Assembly: GCA_038040485.1 (NCBI GenBank)
Contig: JBBPIE010000025.1
Coordinates: 44,419 to 108,418, forward strand
Source of the DNA: Onstottus_B arcticum
GTDB lineage: Bacteria; Acidobacteriota; Blastocatellia; UBA7656
Length of the DNA stretch: 64,000 nt
Direction: 5' to 3'
The translations under genes were made by a program, and so were the position numbers. Below the pieces are notes generated by a model, which saw nothing but the letters and a program-made list of their open reading frames with translations, was not told the origin of the DNA and made no database searches. Shown piece after piece: positions 50,804 to 59,375 of the stretch (its first letter is position 1; each line of letters opens with the position of its first letter).

Positions 50804-52759
50804 ATGCGAAGCAAGACTGTCTGGATCCTGATGCTAGCTGGAATGGGATTCGTCATCGCCACTCAGAGCGCGCCCGGACAGGGACGGCGCGATGTCGACC
50901 CCGAACTAATCGCAAAGCGCAACGAGCTCGAGAGAGAACTGCAGTCGATCGCCATCGTCGAGCGCAAATTGATGGTGCCGATGCGCGACGGCAAACGCAT
51001 GGCAGCGGACGTCTATCGCCCGAAAGATACTTCGAAGAAATACCCGGCGATCTTCGTTCGCACGCCTTACAACTTCAATTTTTGGGACGTGCGCAACGGC
51101 GTGCCGCGCGACATGAGCAATGAACTTGCGGCGGTCAAGCGCGGGTACGCTTTCGTTGAGATGAACGAGCGCGGGCACTTCTTCTCCGAGGGCAACTACG
51201 ACATTCTCGGTCCGCCGCTCAGTGACGGCGATGACGAGTTGTCGTGGATGGCGAAACAACCCTGGTCGAACGGAAAGGTTGGCACAATCGGTTGCTCCTC
51301 GACCGCCGAATGGCAGATGGCTGTCGCAGCTCAGGGCAATCCGGCTTTTGCGGCAATGATTCCGCAAGGCTTTGGCGCAGGCGTGGGGCGGGTTGGCCCT
51401 TACTGGGAGCAGGGGAATTGGTATCGCGGCGGCGCGGTTCAGATGCTGTTCATCGCGTGGATTTCCGGCGAGCAGAACCAGGTGCGGCCGATGTTCCCGC
51501 CGAACACGTCTCAAGAGGATTTGATTCGCGCGTCGAAGTCGTTCGACCTCGCGCAGCAGTTGCCCGCGGTCGATTGGTCCCAGGCGCTGCGGCATCTTCC
51601 GGTTAAGGACATCTTGAAAGCGGTGGATGCGCCGCACGGGATCTTTGCCGATCACATGCCTGTGGACACTGGCGGAGCGATGATCGAGCGCGCGCCGAAC
51701 GACCCGGCTTGGTACAAAGGCGGCTTGTGGCACGACGACATGAAGATCAATGTGCCGGGATTCTGGTTTATGTCGTGGTACGACGTGTCGGTAGGTCCGA
51801 ACCTCGCCGCCTACAATCACGTCCGGAAGACCGCGAAACCTGAGATAGCCAATCAGCAATACGCGGTGATAGCGCCGACGCTTCACTGCGCTTACAAGCG
51901 CGCTACCCAGGACACGATCGTCGGCGAGCGCAGCATGGGCGACGCGCGTTTGAACTACGACGAGCTGACTTATGCGTGGTTCGATCGCTTTCTCAAGGGA
52001 GAGAACAACGGCATTCTCGAGAAGTGGCCGAAGGTGCGCTACTTCACGATGGGGATCAACAAGTGGCAGTCATCGGATACGTGGCCTCCGCAAGGCGCGC
52101 AGCCGCTGACCTTCTACCTGTCGAGTGCGGGGAACGCGAACACCCTAAACGGCGACGGCATTCTCAGCGATGCGCCGCCGACGAGCGACAAGCCGGACCA
52201 TTTCCTCTACGACCCGATGAATCCCGTACCGTCGTACGGCGGCAATGTCTGCTGCACCGGAAACGCGGTGGCGGGCGGTGCATTCGACCAACGCAAGATG
52301 GAGTCACGCGCCGACATCCTGGTCTACAACACCGAGCCTCTGACGCAAGGGATGGAAGTCAGCGGTCCGATCGAGGTGACCCTCTATGTGTCGTCGGACG
52401 CAAAGGACACTGACTTCACGGTGAAGCTGATCGACGTCTACCCGGACGGGCGCGCTTACAATCTGGACGAGACGATCCAGCGTGTGAGGTATCGCAACGG
52501 ATACGATAAGCCCGAGGTGTGGATGGAGTCGGGGAAGGTGTACAAGGTGATTCTGCAGCCGATGACTACGAGTAATTTCTTTGAGGCGGGTCATCGGATT
52601 CGGCTTGAGGTGTCGAGCAGCAACTTCCCGCGCTTCGATCGGAACCTGAACACGGGTGGGAAGAACTACGACGAGGTAAAAGGCGTGGTCGCGCACAACT
52701 CGGTGCACCACTCGAAGCAGTATCCGTCAGAGCTCAAGATCACGGTGGTGAAGAAGTAG
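50804..52759 (+). CDS. Secreted CocE/NonD-type hydrolase (X-Pro dipeptidyl-peptidase family)
   Basis: A 651-residue protein with signal peptide (SKTVWILMLAGMGFVIATQSAPGQ). The alpha/beta-hydrolase domain has VPMRDGKRMAADVYRPKD and the nucleophile elbow GTIGCSSTAEWQ (Ser165), and the cap region includes YWEQGNWYRGGAVQMLFIAW. The C-terminal jelly-roll domain (~435-650) is typical of the family and ends with AHNSVHHSKQYPSEL. The family includes cocaine esterase, alpha-amino-acid ester hydrolases and X-Pro peptidases, so the substrate is open. Confidence 0.9.
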   Translation: MRSKTVWILMLAGMGFVIATQSAPGQGRRDVDPELIAKRNELERELQSIAIVERKLMVPMRDGKRMAADVYRPKDTSKKYPAIFVRTPYNFNFWDVRNGVPRDMSNELAAVKRGYAFVEMNERGHFFSEGNYDILGPPLSDGDDELSWMAKQPWSNGKVGTIGCSSTAEWQMAVAAQGNPAFAAMIPQGFGAGVGRVGPYWEQGNWYRGGAVQMLFIAWISGEQNQVRPMFPPNTSQEDLIRASKSFDLAQQLPAVDWSQALRHLPVKDILKAVDAPHGIFADHMPVDTGGAMIERAPNDPAWYKGGLWHDDMKINVPGFWFMSWYDVSVGPNLAAYNHVRKTAKPEIANQQYAVIAPTLHCAYKRATQDTIVGERSMGDARLNYDELTYAWFDRFLKGENNGILEKWPKVRYFTMGINKWQSSDTWPPQGAQPLTFYLSSAGNANTLNGDGILSDAPPTSDKPDHFLYDPMNPVPSYGGNVCCTGNAVAGGAFDQRKMESRADILVYNTEPLTQGMEVSGPIEVTLYVSSDAKDTDFTVKLIDVYPDGRAYNLDETIQRVRYRNGYDKPEVWMESGKVYKVILQPMTTSNFFEAGHRIRLEVSSSNFPRFDRNLNTGGKNYDEVKGVVAHNSVHHSKQYPSELKITVVKK

Positions 52760-52772
52760 CGGCAGCGCTTCA

Positions 52773-53777
52773 TCAGCCTTTGCGGCGAACCTTAAGCACT
52801 ACGATTTTTGTTGAGTGATTGAATGGCGCTGGATCGGTTACTGACTCAGCCCGTAGCACCGGCGGTTCGCCGATAAAATCTGCGGGAACAGGGATCAGTT
52901 CTTCAATGGTTAAGTATCCATCGGCGCACACCGATTCGATTTCCTTCAGGTACGCCGCGCCCGAGACGAAGAGCGCGTTGTTGATCGCTACCAGATATCC
53001 GTCGTGCTTGATTAAGGGACGCACCTTGTTGATCAGTCGTGTGTAGCTCTGCGCCAGATCTACGACGCCCCTGGCGGTTGCGGAATAAATTGGTGGGTCC
53101 AGGAAGACGCAATCGAAGCGCTCGTCCGCCGCCTTAAGACGATTAATCTGCGGCCAGAAATCTCCAGCTTGAAAATCGCTTTTGTTGATTGGAAAACCGT
53201 TCAGCGTGTAGGAAGTCTTTGCTACGTTCAAAAACCTGCGATTCAATTCCAAATGGACTACACGCGCAGCCCCGCCCGCCTGTGCCGAGACGCCCAGACT
53301 GCCGGTATAAGCAAATGTGTTGAGCACGGATTTATCTTTGAGACGTTGGCTAGCCCAAAGCCGAACGTTGCGCGTATCCAGATACAAGCTTGCATCACGA
53401 TTGATCATCGGATCAATTGCGTACCAGACGCCATTCTCGAGTACCTTCCGATCCGCGGTCTCTCCGTAGACAACGCTGCCGCGCTTTTGCTGTGGGTCCT
53501 GGCTGTTGCGCGTCTTCACCACGATAGCCTTGATCCAGGGCAATCGCTCTGGCAAGAACCGCTGAGCCTCTGCTACTGAGGCAAACCCCTGCTCAGGTTT
53601 GTCGGCGTAGTTATGGATGACGAGAGTTCTGGCGTAAAGGTCTATCACAAGATCGGGATTGCCTTCGGTGAAACCGTTGAAGAGTCGAAACGCAGTTTCG
53701 TGCCGCTCATCAAAAAATGAAGCCCGGAAACTAAGAGCATTTTCAATCGGTTCTGCAGTCATAAGTGGTCCAACCAT
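52773..53777 (-). CDS. Class I SAM-dependent rRNA methyltransferase (RlmI/RlmK-like)
   Basis: A 334-residue protein. N-terminal part: FRLFNGFTEGNPDLVIDLYARTLVIHNY, resembling the EEHEE/PUA-linked region of RlmI-type enzymes. SAM domain: LNTFAYTGSLGVSAQAGGAARVVHLELN (motif I), FDCVFLDPPIYSATARGVVDL (DPPxY-like motif IV). The start is taken at ATG 53777; ATG 53762 is an alternative. It probably forms 5-methylcytosine in 23S rRNA by analogy to RlmI, but the base is not certain. Confidence 0.85.
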   Translation of the reverse strand: MVGPLMTAEPIENALSFRASFFDERHETAFRLFNGFTEGNPDLVIDLYARTLVIHNYADKPEQGFASVAEAQRFLPERLPWIKAIVVKTRNSQDPQQKRGSVVYGETADRKVLENGVWYAIDPMINRDASLYLDTRNVRLWASQRLKDKSVLNTFAYTGSLGVSAQAGGAARVVHLELNRRFLNVAKTSYTLNGFPINKSDFQAGDFWPQINRLKAADERFDCVFLDPPIYSATARGVVDLAQSYTRLINKVRPLIKHDGYLVAINNALFVSGAAYLKEIESVCADGYLTIEELIPVPADFIGEPPVLRAESVTDPAPFNHSTKIVVLKVRRKG

Positions 53778-53882
53778 TTTGAATCCGGGACGACGGAACA
53801 AGCCAGCATCTTAGTCCATCACCTGAGTCGTGGAAAGCATCTCTCCGTGGTTCCATTTGCGCGTCACCGGACATACCGATGG

Positions 53883-53963
53883 GCACCCCAGCGGGTGCAA
53901 TGCCCAGAGTCGCCGTTCGCGTGATAGGTGGCGAGTGACCGACATAGCACCCCGCTGGGGTGC
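53883..53963. repeat. Inverted repeat element (13-bp perfect arms)
   Basis: GCACCCCAGCGGG (53883-53895) and CCCGCTGGGGTGC (53951-53963) are perfect inverted copies, and each arm also lies in its own local palindrome. The 55-base centre contains a further TCGCC/GGCGA pair. It resembles a REP/MITE-type element in the 346-base divergent gap before the amidase gene. Confidence 0.65.
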
Positions 53964-54123
53964 GCCAATCGATGCGATGCGCTTCTACAAACATTCGACC
54001 TCTACGAGGTGGTAAGCTCAACACCTCCGCTAGTGAAGAAGAACATCTCCTTGCGACGAAGTAGTCTCGGCACCCACATCGTGGTAGGCTTCCCTTCCAA
54101 TTTTGCCCAAAGGAAGAATAGCG

Positions 54124-55824
54124 ATGACACACTCTCTGGTTTTCGCAACCGTAGCCCTTCTCCTCGCCGCCCAAACCCCTGCTCCCGCGAGCAAGCAACC
54201 CTTCACCGTCGTTGAATCAACTATTCGCGAGATGCAGGCGGCGATGGAACAGGGCCGCATCACCTCGCGAGAGATCGTCCTGCAATACCTCACGCGCATC
54301 GCGACTTTCGAAGACAAGCTGAACGCGGTCATCGCCGTGAATCCTCACGCGCTCGAGGAAGCGGAAGCGCGGGATCGTGAACGCACCGCGGGCAAGCTTC
54401 GCGGACCGTTGCACGGCATCCCCATCGCTCTCAAAGACAACATCCATACGACTGACATGCCGACCACCGGCGGCGCGCTTGCCTTTGACGGGCTTGTCCC
54501 ACCCTACGAAGCAACGCTCACAAAAAACCTTCGCGACGCAGGCGCTATCATTATCGCCAAGACCAACATGACCGAACTCGCCAATTGGGTAGCGACCGGG
54601 ATGCCCGCGAACTACAACGGTCTTGTGGGGCATGGGTTTAATCCTTATGACCCGCGCCGAGACCCGCGCGACAGTACCTTCGATGGACGGCCGGCGCTCT
54701 TCACAGGCGGATCAAGCTCGGGCGTCGGAACCGCGGCGAACTTCTGGGCGGCGAACGTGGGCACCGAAACGTCCGGCTCCATACTGAGCCCGGCTAACCA
54801 GAACATGCTCGCTGCTATCAAACCGACCCTCGGCCGCATTAGTCGCCACGGCATCATTCCAATCACCGCCGACCAGGACACGGCCGGACCCATGGCTAGG
54901 ACCGTTAGCGACGCCGCGATCCTGCTCGGCGTACTCGAAGGCGCGGCCGCGGATCCCAACGACGCCGCCACCTCGAAGTGCTCGCGAGTTCCGGGCAACG
55001 ACTACACCAAGTTTCTGAATGCCGGCGGGTTGAAGGGCGCGCGCATCGGCATTCCTCGAGCCTTCTTCTACGACAAGTTCGCACCGCCCGGCGCAAAGGA
55101 ACCGCGCGGAGGGCTCGACCCGGCGCAGACCAAGGTCATGGAGGAAGCCATCACGATCCTCAAGCAGCAAGGCGCAATCATCGTCGACCCGGTTGAGATC
55201 CCGAGCATCGTGTCCACCGATCCGCAGGAAAACTTCCTGCTCTGGAACACCTGTGCCGGCCTGGACAACTCAAAAGGCAAGGACGCCGCGTGTTCGACCG
55301 TTTTCAAATATGGCATGAAGCGCGACTTCAACAAGTGGTTGGCCTCGCTCGGAGCGGCGGCTCCAGTTAAGACGATGACCGAACTGCGCCAGTGGAACGT
55401 GGCTCATCAAAGAGCGGGCGCGATCAAGTATGGACAGGCGCTGCTCGACATCTCGGACGAGATGAATGTTCAAACCGACGCCGCGCGTTACCGAGCCGAC
55501 CGTGAGAAAGATCTGCGGCTCTCAGCCACGAACGGCATCGACGCGGTGATGAAGAAGTATCAACTCGACGCACTGCTATTTCCGGGCCCGAGCAGCGCCG
55601 CAATCGCAGCGAAGCCGGGCTACCCGACCGTGATCGTACCGTTTGGCTTAGTGCCTAACGCACCTCCTGCGTCCGCTCCGTTCCCCGAAACCTTCGCGGC
55701 AAAACCGACGCCTTACGGAGTAGGCTTCACGGGTCTGGCTTGCAGCGAGCCTCGGCTGATTGAGCTTGCGTATGCGTTTGAGCAAGCGACAAAACGCCGC
55801 GTCCCTCCGCCCTCCGCGCCCTAG
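54124..55824 (+). CDS. Secreted amidase signature family protein
   Basis: A 566-residue amidase. Signal peptide: SLVFATVALLLAAQTPAPA. The Ser-cisSer-Lys triad is visible: Lys in GIPIALKDNIHT, and the two Ser residues in FTGGSSSGVGTAANFWAANVGTETSGSILSPA. ATG 54124 is preceded by AAGGAAG. This family hydrolyses or transfers amides. GatA is excluded by the signal peptide and by the lack of gatB/gatC neighbours. A peptide or carboxamide substrate in the envelope is likely. Confidence 0.92.
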   Translation: MTHSLVFATVALLLAAQTPAPASKQPFTVVESTIREMQAAMEQGRITSREIVLQYLTRIATFEDKLNAVIAVNPHALEEAEARDRERTAGKLRGPLHGIPIALKDNIHTTDMPTTGGALAFDGLVPPYEATLTKNLRDAGAIIIAKTNMTELANWVATGMPANYNGLVGHGFNPYDPRRDPRDSTFDGRPALFTGGSSSGVGTAANFWAANVGTETSGSILSPANQNMLAAIKPTLGRISRHGIIPITADQDTAGPMARTVSDAAILLGVLEGAAADPNDAATSKCSRVPGNDYTKFLNAGGLKGARIGIPRAFFYDKFAPPGAKEPRGGLDPAQTKVMEEAITILKQQGAIIVDPVEIPSIVSTDPQENFLLWNTCAGLDNSKGKDAACSTVFKYGMKRDFNKWLASLGAAAPVKTMTELRQWNVAHQRAGAIKYGQALLDISDEMNVQTDAARYRADREKDLRLSATNGIDAVMKKYQLDALLFPGPSSAAIAAKPGYPTVIVPFGLVPNAPPASAPFPETFAAKPTPYGVGFTGLACSEPRLIELAYAFEQATKRRVPPPSAP

Positions 55825-55912
55825 CGTGTAGAGTTGGAGTGGGTCCTCTCTTGACTTGATGCGCGCTGTGATGGCGCGCATAATCTGCAAGTCATGTGAT
55901 AACGGAGACGGT

Positions 55913-56125
55913 ATGGAGAACACAGACCTTGCGGAAAAACTGAAGCGACTGCCCGAAGAACACCGGCACGAAGTAGCCGCCTTCGTTGACTTCTTACTGT
56001 CGCGAGCACCCGACACGCCCGACGCAGCGCGCGTCTTGCGCGAGACGGCCGGCCTGTGGAAAGGCGAGGCCGATGGCATCACCTATGAGAACGCCCTGCG
56101 CGAGCAATGGAAGCAGCGACGTTGA
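55913..56125 (+). CDS. Antitoxin of a VapBC-type pair
   Basis: A 70-residue protein (MENTDLAEKLKRLPEEHRHEVAAFVDFLLSR at the start; start at ATG 55913 with GGAG upstream) of the small DUF2281-like antitoxin type. The C-terminal half (AGLWKGEADGITYENALREQWKQRR) fits a toxin-wrapping tail. It is followed without gap by the PIN-domain toxin gene. Confidence 0.8.
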   Translation: MENTDLAEKLKRLPEEHRHEVAAFVDFLLSRAPDTPDAARVLRETAGLWKGEADGITYENALREQWKQRR

Positions 56126-56503
56126 ATGGACTGGCTAGTCGACACCCACATTCTGATCGATCACCTTCGCGGCGTCGCCAAAGCGACGACATTCCTTCGA
56201 CAGGCTCGCAGTGGCGGAGTGTTGTGGATTTCGGCAATAACCGTTGCGGAGGTTTTCGCCGGCCAGCGGACGCGACAGTCAAAGCAGGCCGTTAAAGTCA
56301 GCCGTCTTCTCAATATCTTTCGAATCGCTTATCTCGATGGCTCTGCTGCACGGCTTGGAGGCGAGATAGCACGTGACTGCGGAACGGCCCTACCAGACGC
56401 CTTGATTGCCGCAACGGCAGTCCGCAAAGGGTTAGTTCTTGCGACGCGCAACTCTTCGCACTTCGCGAACATTCCCGACCTCGAGATTCGGGCTCCGTAT
56501 TGA
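56126..56503 (+). CDS. VapC-type PIN domain toxin (RNase)
   Basis: A 125-residue PIN protein: acidic residues in DWLVDTHILIDHLRG, ITVAEVFAG and ALPDALIAATAV are present. The fourth position in ATRNSSHF is His rather than Asp, which is a possible weakening. It starts right after the antitoxin stop. VapC proteins cleave specific RNAs; the antitoxin blocks them and represses the operon. Confidence 0.88.
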   Translation: MDWLVDTHILIDHLRGVAKATTFLRQARSGGVLWISAITVAEVFAGQRTRQSKQAVKVSRLLNIFRIAYLDGSAARLGGEIARDCGTALPDALIAATAVRKGLVLATRNSSHFANIPDLEIRAPY

Positions 56504-56643
56504 GTTCTTACGCTGCGTTTGGACAGACGCTTGGCGGCAGATATCTCTCAGACTTTTTCATCTACAAGCCGAGACTCAAGACGGCGGTCATTATTAGCGC
56601 TCGCAACATGAGCGGCAAGGAGCGCAAGTCTGGAAGAAACTAA
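56500..56643 (+). pseudogene. BrnT-like toxin, C-terminal remnant
   Basis: A 47-codon frame overlapping the vapC stop: SYAAFGQTLGGRYLSDFFIYKPRLKTAVIISARNMSGKERK. This matches the second half of BrnT-type RelE-fold toxins (GRYL..FFIYK...ISARDM...ER). The first half is missing and the frame joins directly onto the end of vapC, so the 5' part was probably lost when the vapBC pair entered or by deletion. Confidence 0.65.
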
Positions 56644-56866
56644 ACTCAGCAGCATCTCCAAAGCCGATTCGGACGAAAAGATCGGAGAGTTTTGGGACAC
56701 ACACGACTTCACCGAGTTTGATTCGGATGCGCCAGACGCCGAATTCGAAGTGCCTTGCACCGTTCCCGTCAGTCTTGAATTGCTAAACGAGATTGAAAGA
56801 CAGGCCGCGAAGCGCGGGGTTAAGGTTGACGAGTTGGTTAATCTCTGGCTTGCAGCAGAAGCTTGA
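56630..56866 (+). pseudogene. BrnA/CopG-like antitoxin frame without a normal start codon
   Basis: A 78-codon frame after the BrnT remnant: SSISKADSDEKIGEFWDTHDFTEFDSDAPDAEFEVP and VPVSLELLNEIERQAAKRGVKVDELVNLWL. This is the usual layout of antitoxins paired with BrnT-like toxins (FWDTHDFTDFD...; ribbon-helix-helix C-terminus). From the in-frame TGA upstream there is no ATG, GTG or TTG before the conserved part; only CTG (56630) is available. It may be translated from CTG, or it may be dead like its toxin. Confidence 0.6.
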
Positions 56867-56937
56867 CGAAGACGCCGCGTAAACAACCGCCGAGTCGTAA
56901 CTTCCGCTTCAATAGTATCCTGAAGGAGAGAACTATC

Positions 56938-58407
56938 ATGAGAAAGCGTTTCCTCGGGCCTCGAATCCTGCCTTTATTGATGACGGTTGTCTGGCTACTC
57001 GCCGCACATGCGAGTGTGCTTGCACAAGACAAGGCGGCAAAGATCGATGAGTTGATGAAGGTCTACAACAGCTACCAGCAGTTCAACGGCGCGGTGTTGG
57101 TAGCTGAGGACGGCAAGGTCATCTTCAAGAAGGGGTATGGGATGGCCAACATGGAGTGGAACATTCCGGTCGAGACAGATACCAAGTTTCGTCTGGGCTC
57201 GATCACAAAGCAGTTCACTTCAATGCTGATCCTGCAACTGGTCCAGGAGGGCAAGATCAAGCTGGAAGGCAAGCTCACCGATTATCTGCCCGACTATCGC
57301 AAGGACACCGGCGATCGAATTACCATCCATCAGCTTCTGAACCACACCTCCGGCATCCCCAGCTACACCGGCCTGCCGAACTTCTTCCAGGAGATAAGCC
57401 GCAACCCCTACAGTGTCTCCGACTTCGTAAAGAAGTACGGCAGCGGCGACCTCGAGTTTGAGCCCGGCGCCAAATGGAACTACAACAACTCAGGCTATTT
57501 TCTGCTCGGCGCGATTGTCGAACGCGTCGCCGGCAAGCCTTATGAGCAAGTGTTAAAGGAGCGCATCCTCGACCCGGTGGGCATGAAGAACACAGGCTAC
57601 GACCACCACGAAACGATCCTCGCAAAGCGCGCCGCGGGTTACGAGAAGCGGCCCGGCGGACTTGTCAACGCCTCTTACCTCGACATGGGTCTGCCTTATG
57701 CTGCAGGGTCGCTCTACTCCACGGTCGAGGATCTTTACCTTTGGGATCAGGCGCTATACACGGAGAAGCTGCTCTCGGCGCAGCTCAAGGAATCGATGTA
57801 CAAGCCGGGCTTGAGCAACTACGCCTACGGCTGGATCGTGCGGAAGCCCTCGGTCGGCGCCCAGGGCGAGCCCGTCACAATAATTGAGCACGGCGGCGGC
57901 ATCAATGGCTTCAACACGTTGATCACGCGTTTGCCTGAGAGCAAAAACCTGATCGTGCTCCTCAACAACACGGGCGGCACAAAGCTCCAGGAAATGTCCC
58001 AAAAGATCGCCGGCATCCTTTTCGGAAAGCCCTACAAGGCGCCGGTGCGCGACATCGCCGAGGCGCTCTTCAACACTGTCAAAGAGAAAGACGTGCAAGC
58101 GGCGATCAAGCAGTATCGTGAACTGAAAGCGACTCAGGCTGACGCTTATGACTTTAGCGAGCCGCAACTGAATCGCCTCGGATACCAGCTCCTGCAGATG
58201 AAACGTGTCAAGGACGCGATTGAGATTCTCAAGCTCAACGTCGAGATGTTTCCGCAGGGCTTCAATGCTTACGACAGCTTGGGTGAAGCCTACATGGAGA
58301 ACGGCGACAAGCAGCTTGCGATTCAAAACTACAAAAAGTCGCTGGAGTTGAACCCCAAGAACACGGGTGCTGCGGAGAAGCTGAAGAAGCTGGATGCTGC
58401 GCCGTAG
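56938..58407 (+). CDS. Secreted class C beta-lactamase-type serine hydrolase with TPR tail
   Basis: A 489-residue protein with start at ATG 56938 (AAGGAGAG upstream) and a signal peptide (RFLGPRILPLLMTVVWLLAAHASVLAQ). The hydrolase domain has SITK (SxxK), YNNSGYFLLG (YxN) and HGGGINGF (KTG-equivalent). After ~390, TPR-like repeats (QGFNAYDSLGEAYMENGDKQLAIQNYKKSLELNPKN) form the tail. Such enzymes are DD-peptidase or esterase-like. The TPR tail suggests a partner protein. Confidence 0.92.
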   Translation: MRKRFLGPRILPLLMTVVWLLAAHASVLAQDKAAKIDELMKVYNSYQQFNGAVLVAEDGKVIFKKGYGMANMEWNIPVETDTKFRLGSITKQFTSMLILQLVQEGKIKLEGKLTDYLPDYRKDTGDRITIHQLLNHTSGIPSYTGLPNFFQEISRNPYSVSDFVKKYGSGDLEFEPGAKWNYNNSGYFLLGAIVERVAGKPYEQVLKERILDPVGMKNTGYDHHETILAKRAAGYEKRPGGLVNASYLDMGLPYAAGSLYSTVEDLYLWDQALYTEKLLSAQLKESMYKPGLSNYAYGWIVRKPSVGAQGEPVTIIEHGGGINGFNTLITRLPESKNLIVLLNNTGGTKLQEMSQKIAGILFGKPYKAPVRDIAEALFNTVKEKDVQAAIKQYRELKATQADAYDFSEPQLNRLGYQLLQMKRVKDAIEILKLNVEMFPQGFNAYDSLGEAYMENGDKQLAIQNYKKSLELNPKNTGAAEKLKKLDAAP

Positions 58408-58425
58408 GGAGAAGGGGAGAAGGAC

Positions 58426-59087
58426 ATAATCCGTGTAAATCCGTCGAATCAGTGTCATCCGTGGTCCGTTCCGAAGTTGGTGATGGAACATGGAAGACAC
58501 GGATCAGAAGCGCGGGAGAACTGTAACGTCTGTTTTACTGTCACTGCTGAAATGAGAAAGGGAGATTTGTTATGATTGGCAAAATGCTCATGCTGTTGAG
58601 TATTAGTTTTCTTGTTTTCACGCCTTTTAGTAATCCAAACGCGGTACAGGATGATTCTAAGCTGATTGAGGGTACCTGGATAATGGTGTCCTTCGAGATG
58701 GGCGGACAACAAATGCCACAGGAGGCTCTCAAAGACTCGAACCTCGTTTTGAAAGACGGCCGCTACACATTTCAAGATAGTCAGGGCACATACAAAATCA
58801 ACCCGACAAAAAAGCCAAAGGCCATGGACCTCGTCGGCACAAAAGGTCCAAACGAGGGAAAAACAAGCCTGGCAATCTACGAACTGACCGCCAATACGTT
58901 CAGAATTTGCTATGAGCTCGAGGGTAAGGAGCGGCCCACTGAATTCAAAACCGCGCCCGACAAAATGCACTTTCTGGCCTCATACAAACGAGGGAAATAG
59001 CAAAGTGTCATCGAGAGCGGTTTACCTGGCGACCAGACATTATCTGTGTAATCCGGCGAATCAGGGTCATCCTCAGTCCCTTCGGAG
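58426..59087. repeat. Two diverged direct repeats flanking the TIGR03067 gene
   Basis: About 50-base copies at 58426-58476 and 59039-59087 share TCCGTGTAA-like, CGAATCAG and GTCATCC blocks in the same order. They lie on either side of the small secreted protein gene 58572-59000. They may mark an insertion or be members of a dispersed family. Confidence 0.5.
58572..59000 (+). CDS. Secreted TIGR03067 domain protein
   Basis: A 142-residue protein with signal peptide (MLMLLSISFLVFTPFSNPNA). The mature part begins DDSKLIEGTWIMVSFEMGGQQMP and contains LVLKDGRYTFQDSQGTYKINPTKKPKAMDL, LAIYELTANTFRICYEL and RPTEFKTAP. This is the TIGR03067 lipocalin-like domain, common in Planctomycetes and Acidobacteria and without known function. 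AGGGAGA precedes the ATG. Confidence 0.85.
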   Translation: MIGKMLMLLSISFLVFTPFSNPNAVQDDSKLIEGTWIMVSFEMGGQQMPQEALKDSNLVLKDGRYTFQDSQGTYKINPTKKPKAMDLVGTKGPNEGKTSLAIYELTANTFRICYELEGKERPTEFKTAPDKMHFLASYKRGK

Positions 59088-59375
59088 CTGTGGCAGCTAC
59101 GCCACGGATGTAGAGGCCGTCGGCAGCATTCCCAGCTTGTAATCCCGCGAATGGATGATAGAATCCCGACCGCCGAGTGGTGGGCGCTTACTCACCCGAG
59201 AAAAGAGTAAGATACATCTATTACACAGCGATAGGAACTCGCCGATTTGGACTGGCGGCTGTTGCCTCCTAGCCGCCGCTCGGTGCGTGGCAGGGATGGC
59301 TTGTTGAACGCCGGCCTTAGAGACGCGATTCGATGATTCATTTCGCCGCAACGACACAACCGGAGGTCTGATGCA
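59088..59375. other. Intergenic stretch, no supportable gene
   Basis: 288 bases between the second direct repeat and the ferritin-like gene. Open frames are short and without coding character. GGAGG at the end serves the next gene. A promoter for the quinoprotein operon should be here, but none is convincing. Confidence 0.4.

Noticed and set aside
59090..59170. A possible tRNA, because CTTGTAA and a T-arm-like stretch occur.
   Set aside because: Acceptor, D and anticodon stems do not pair.
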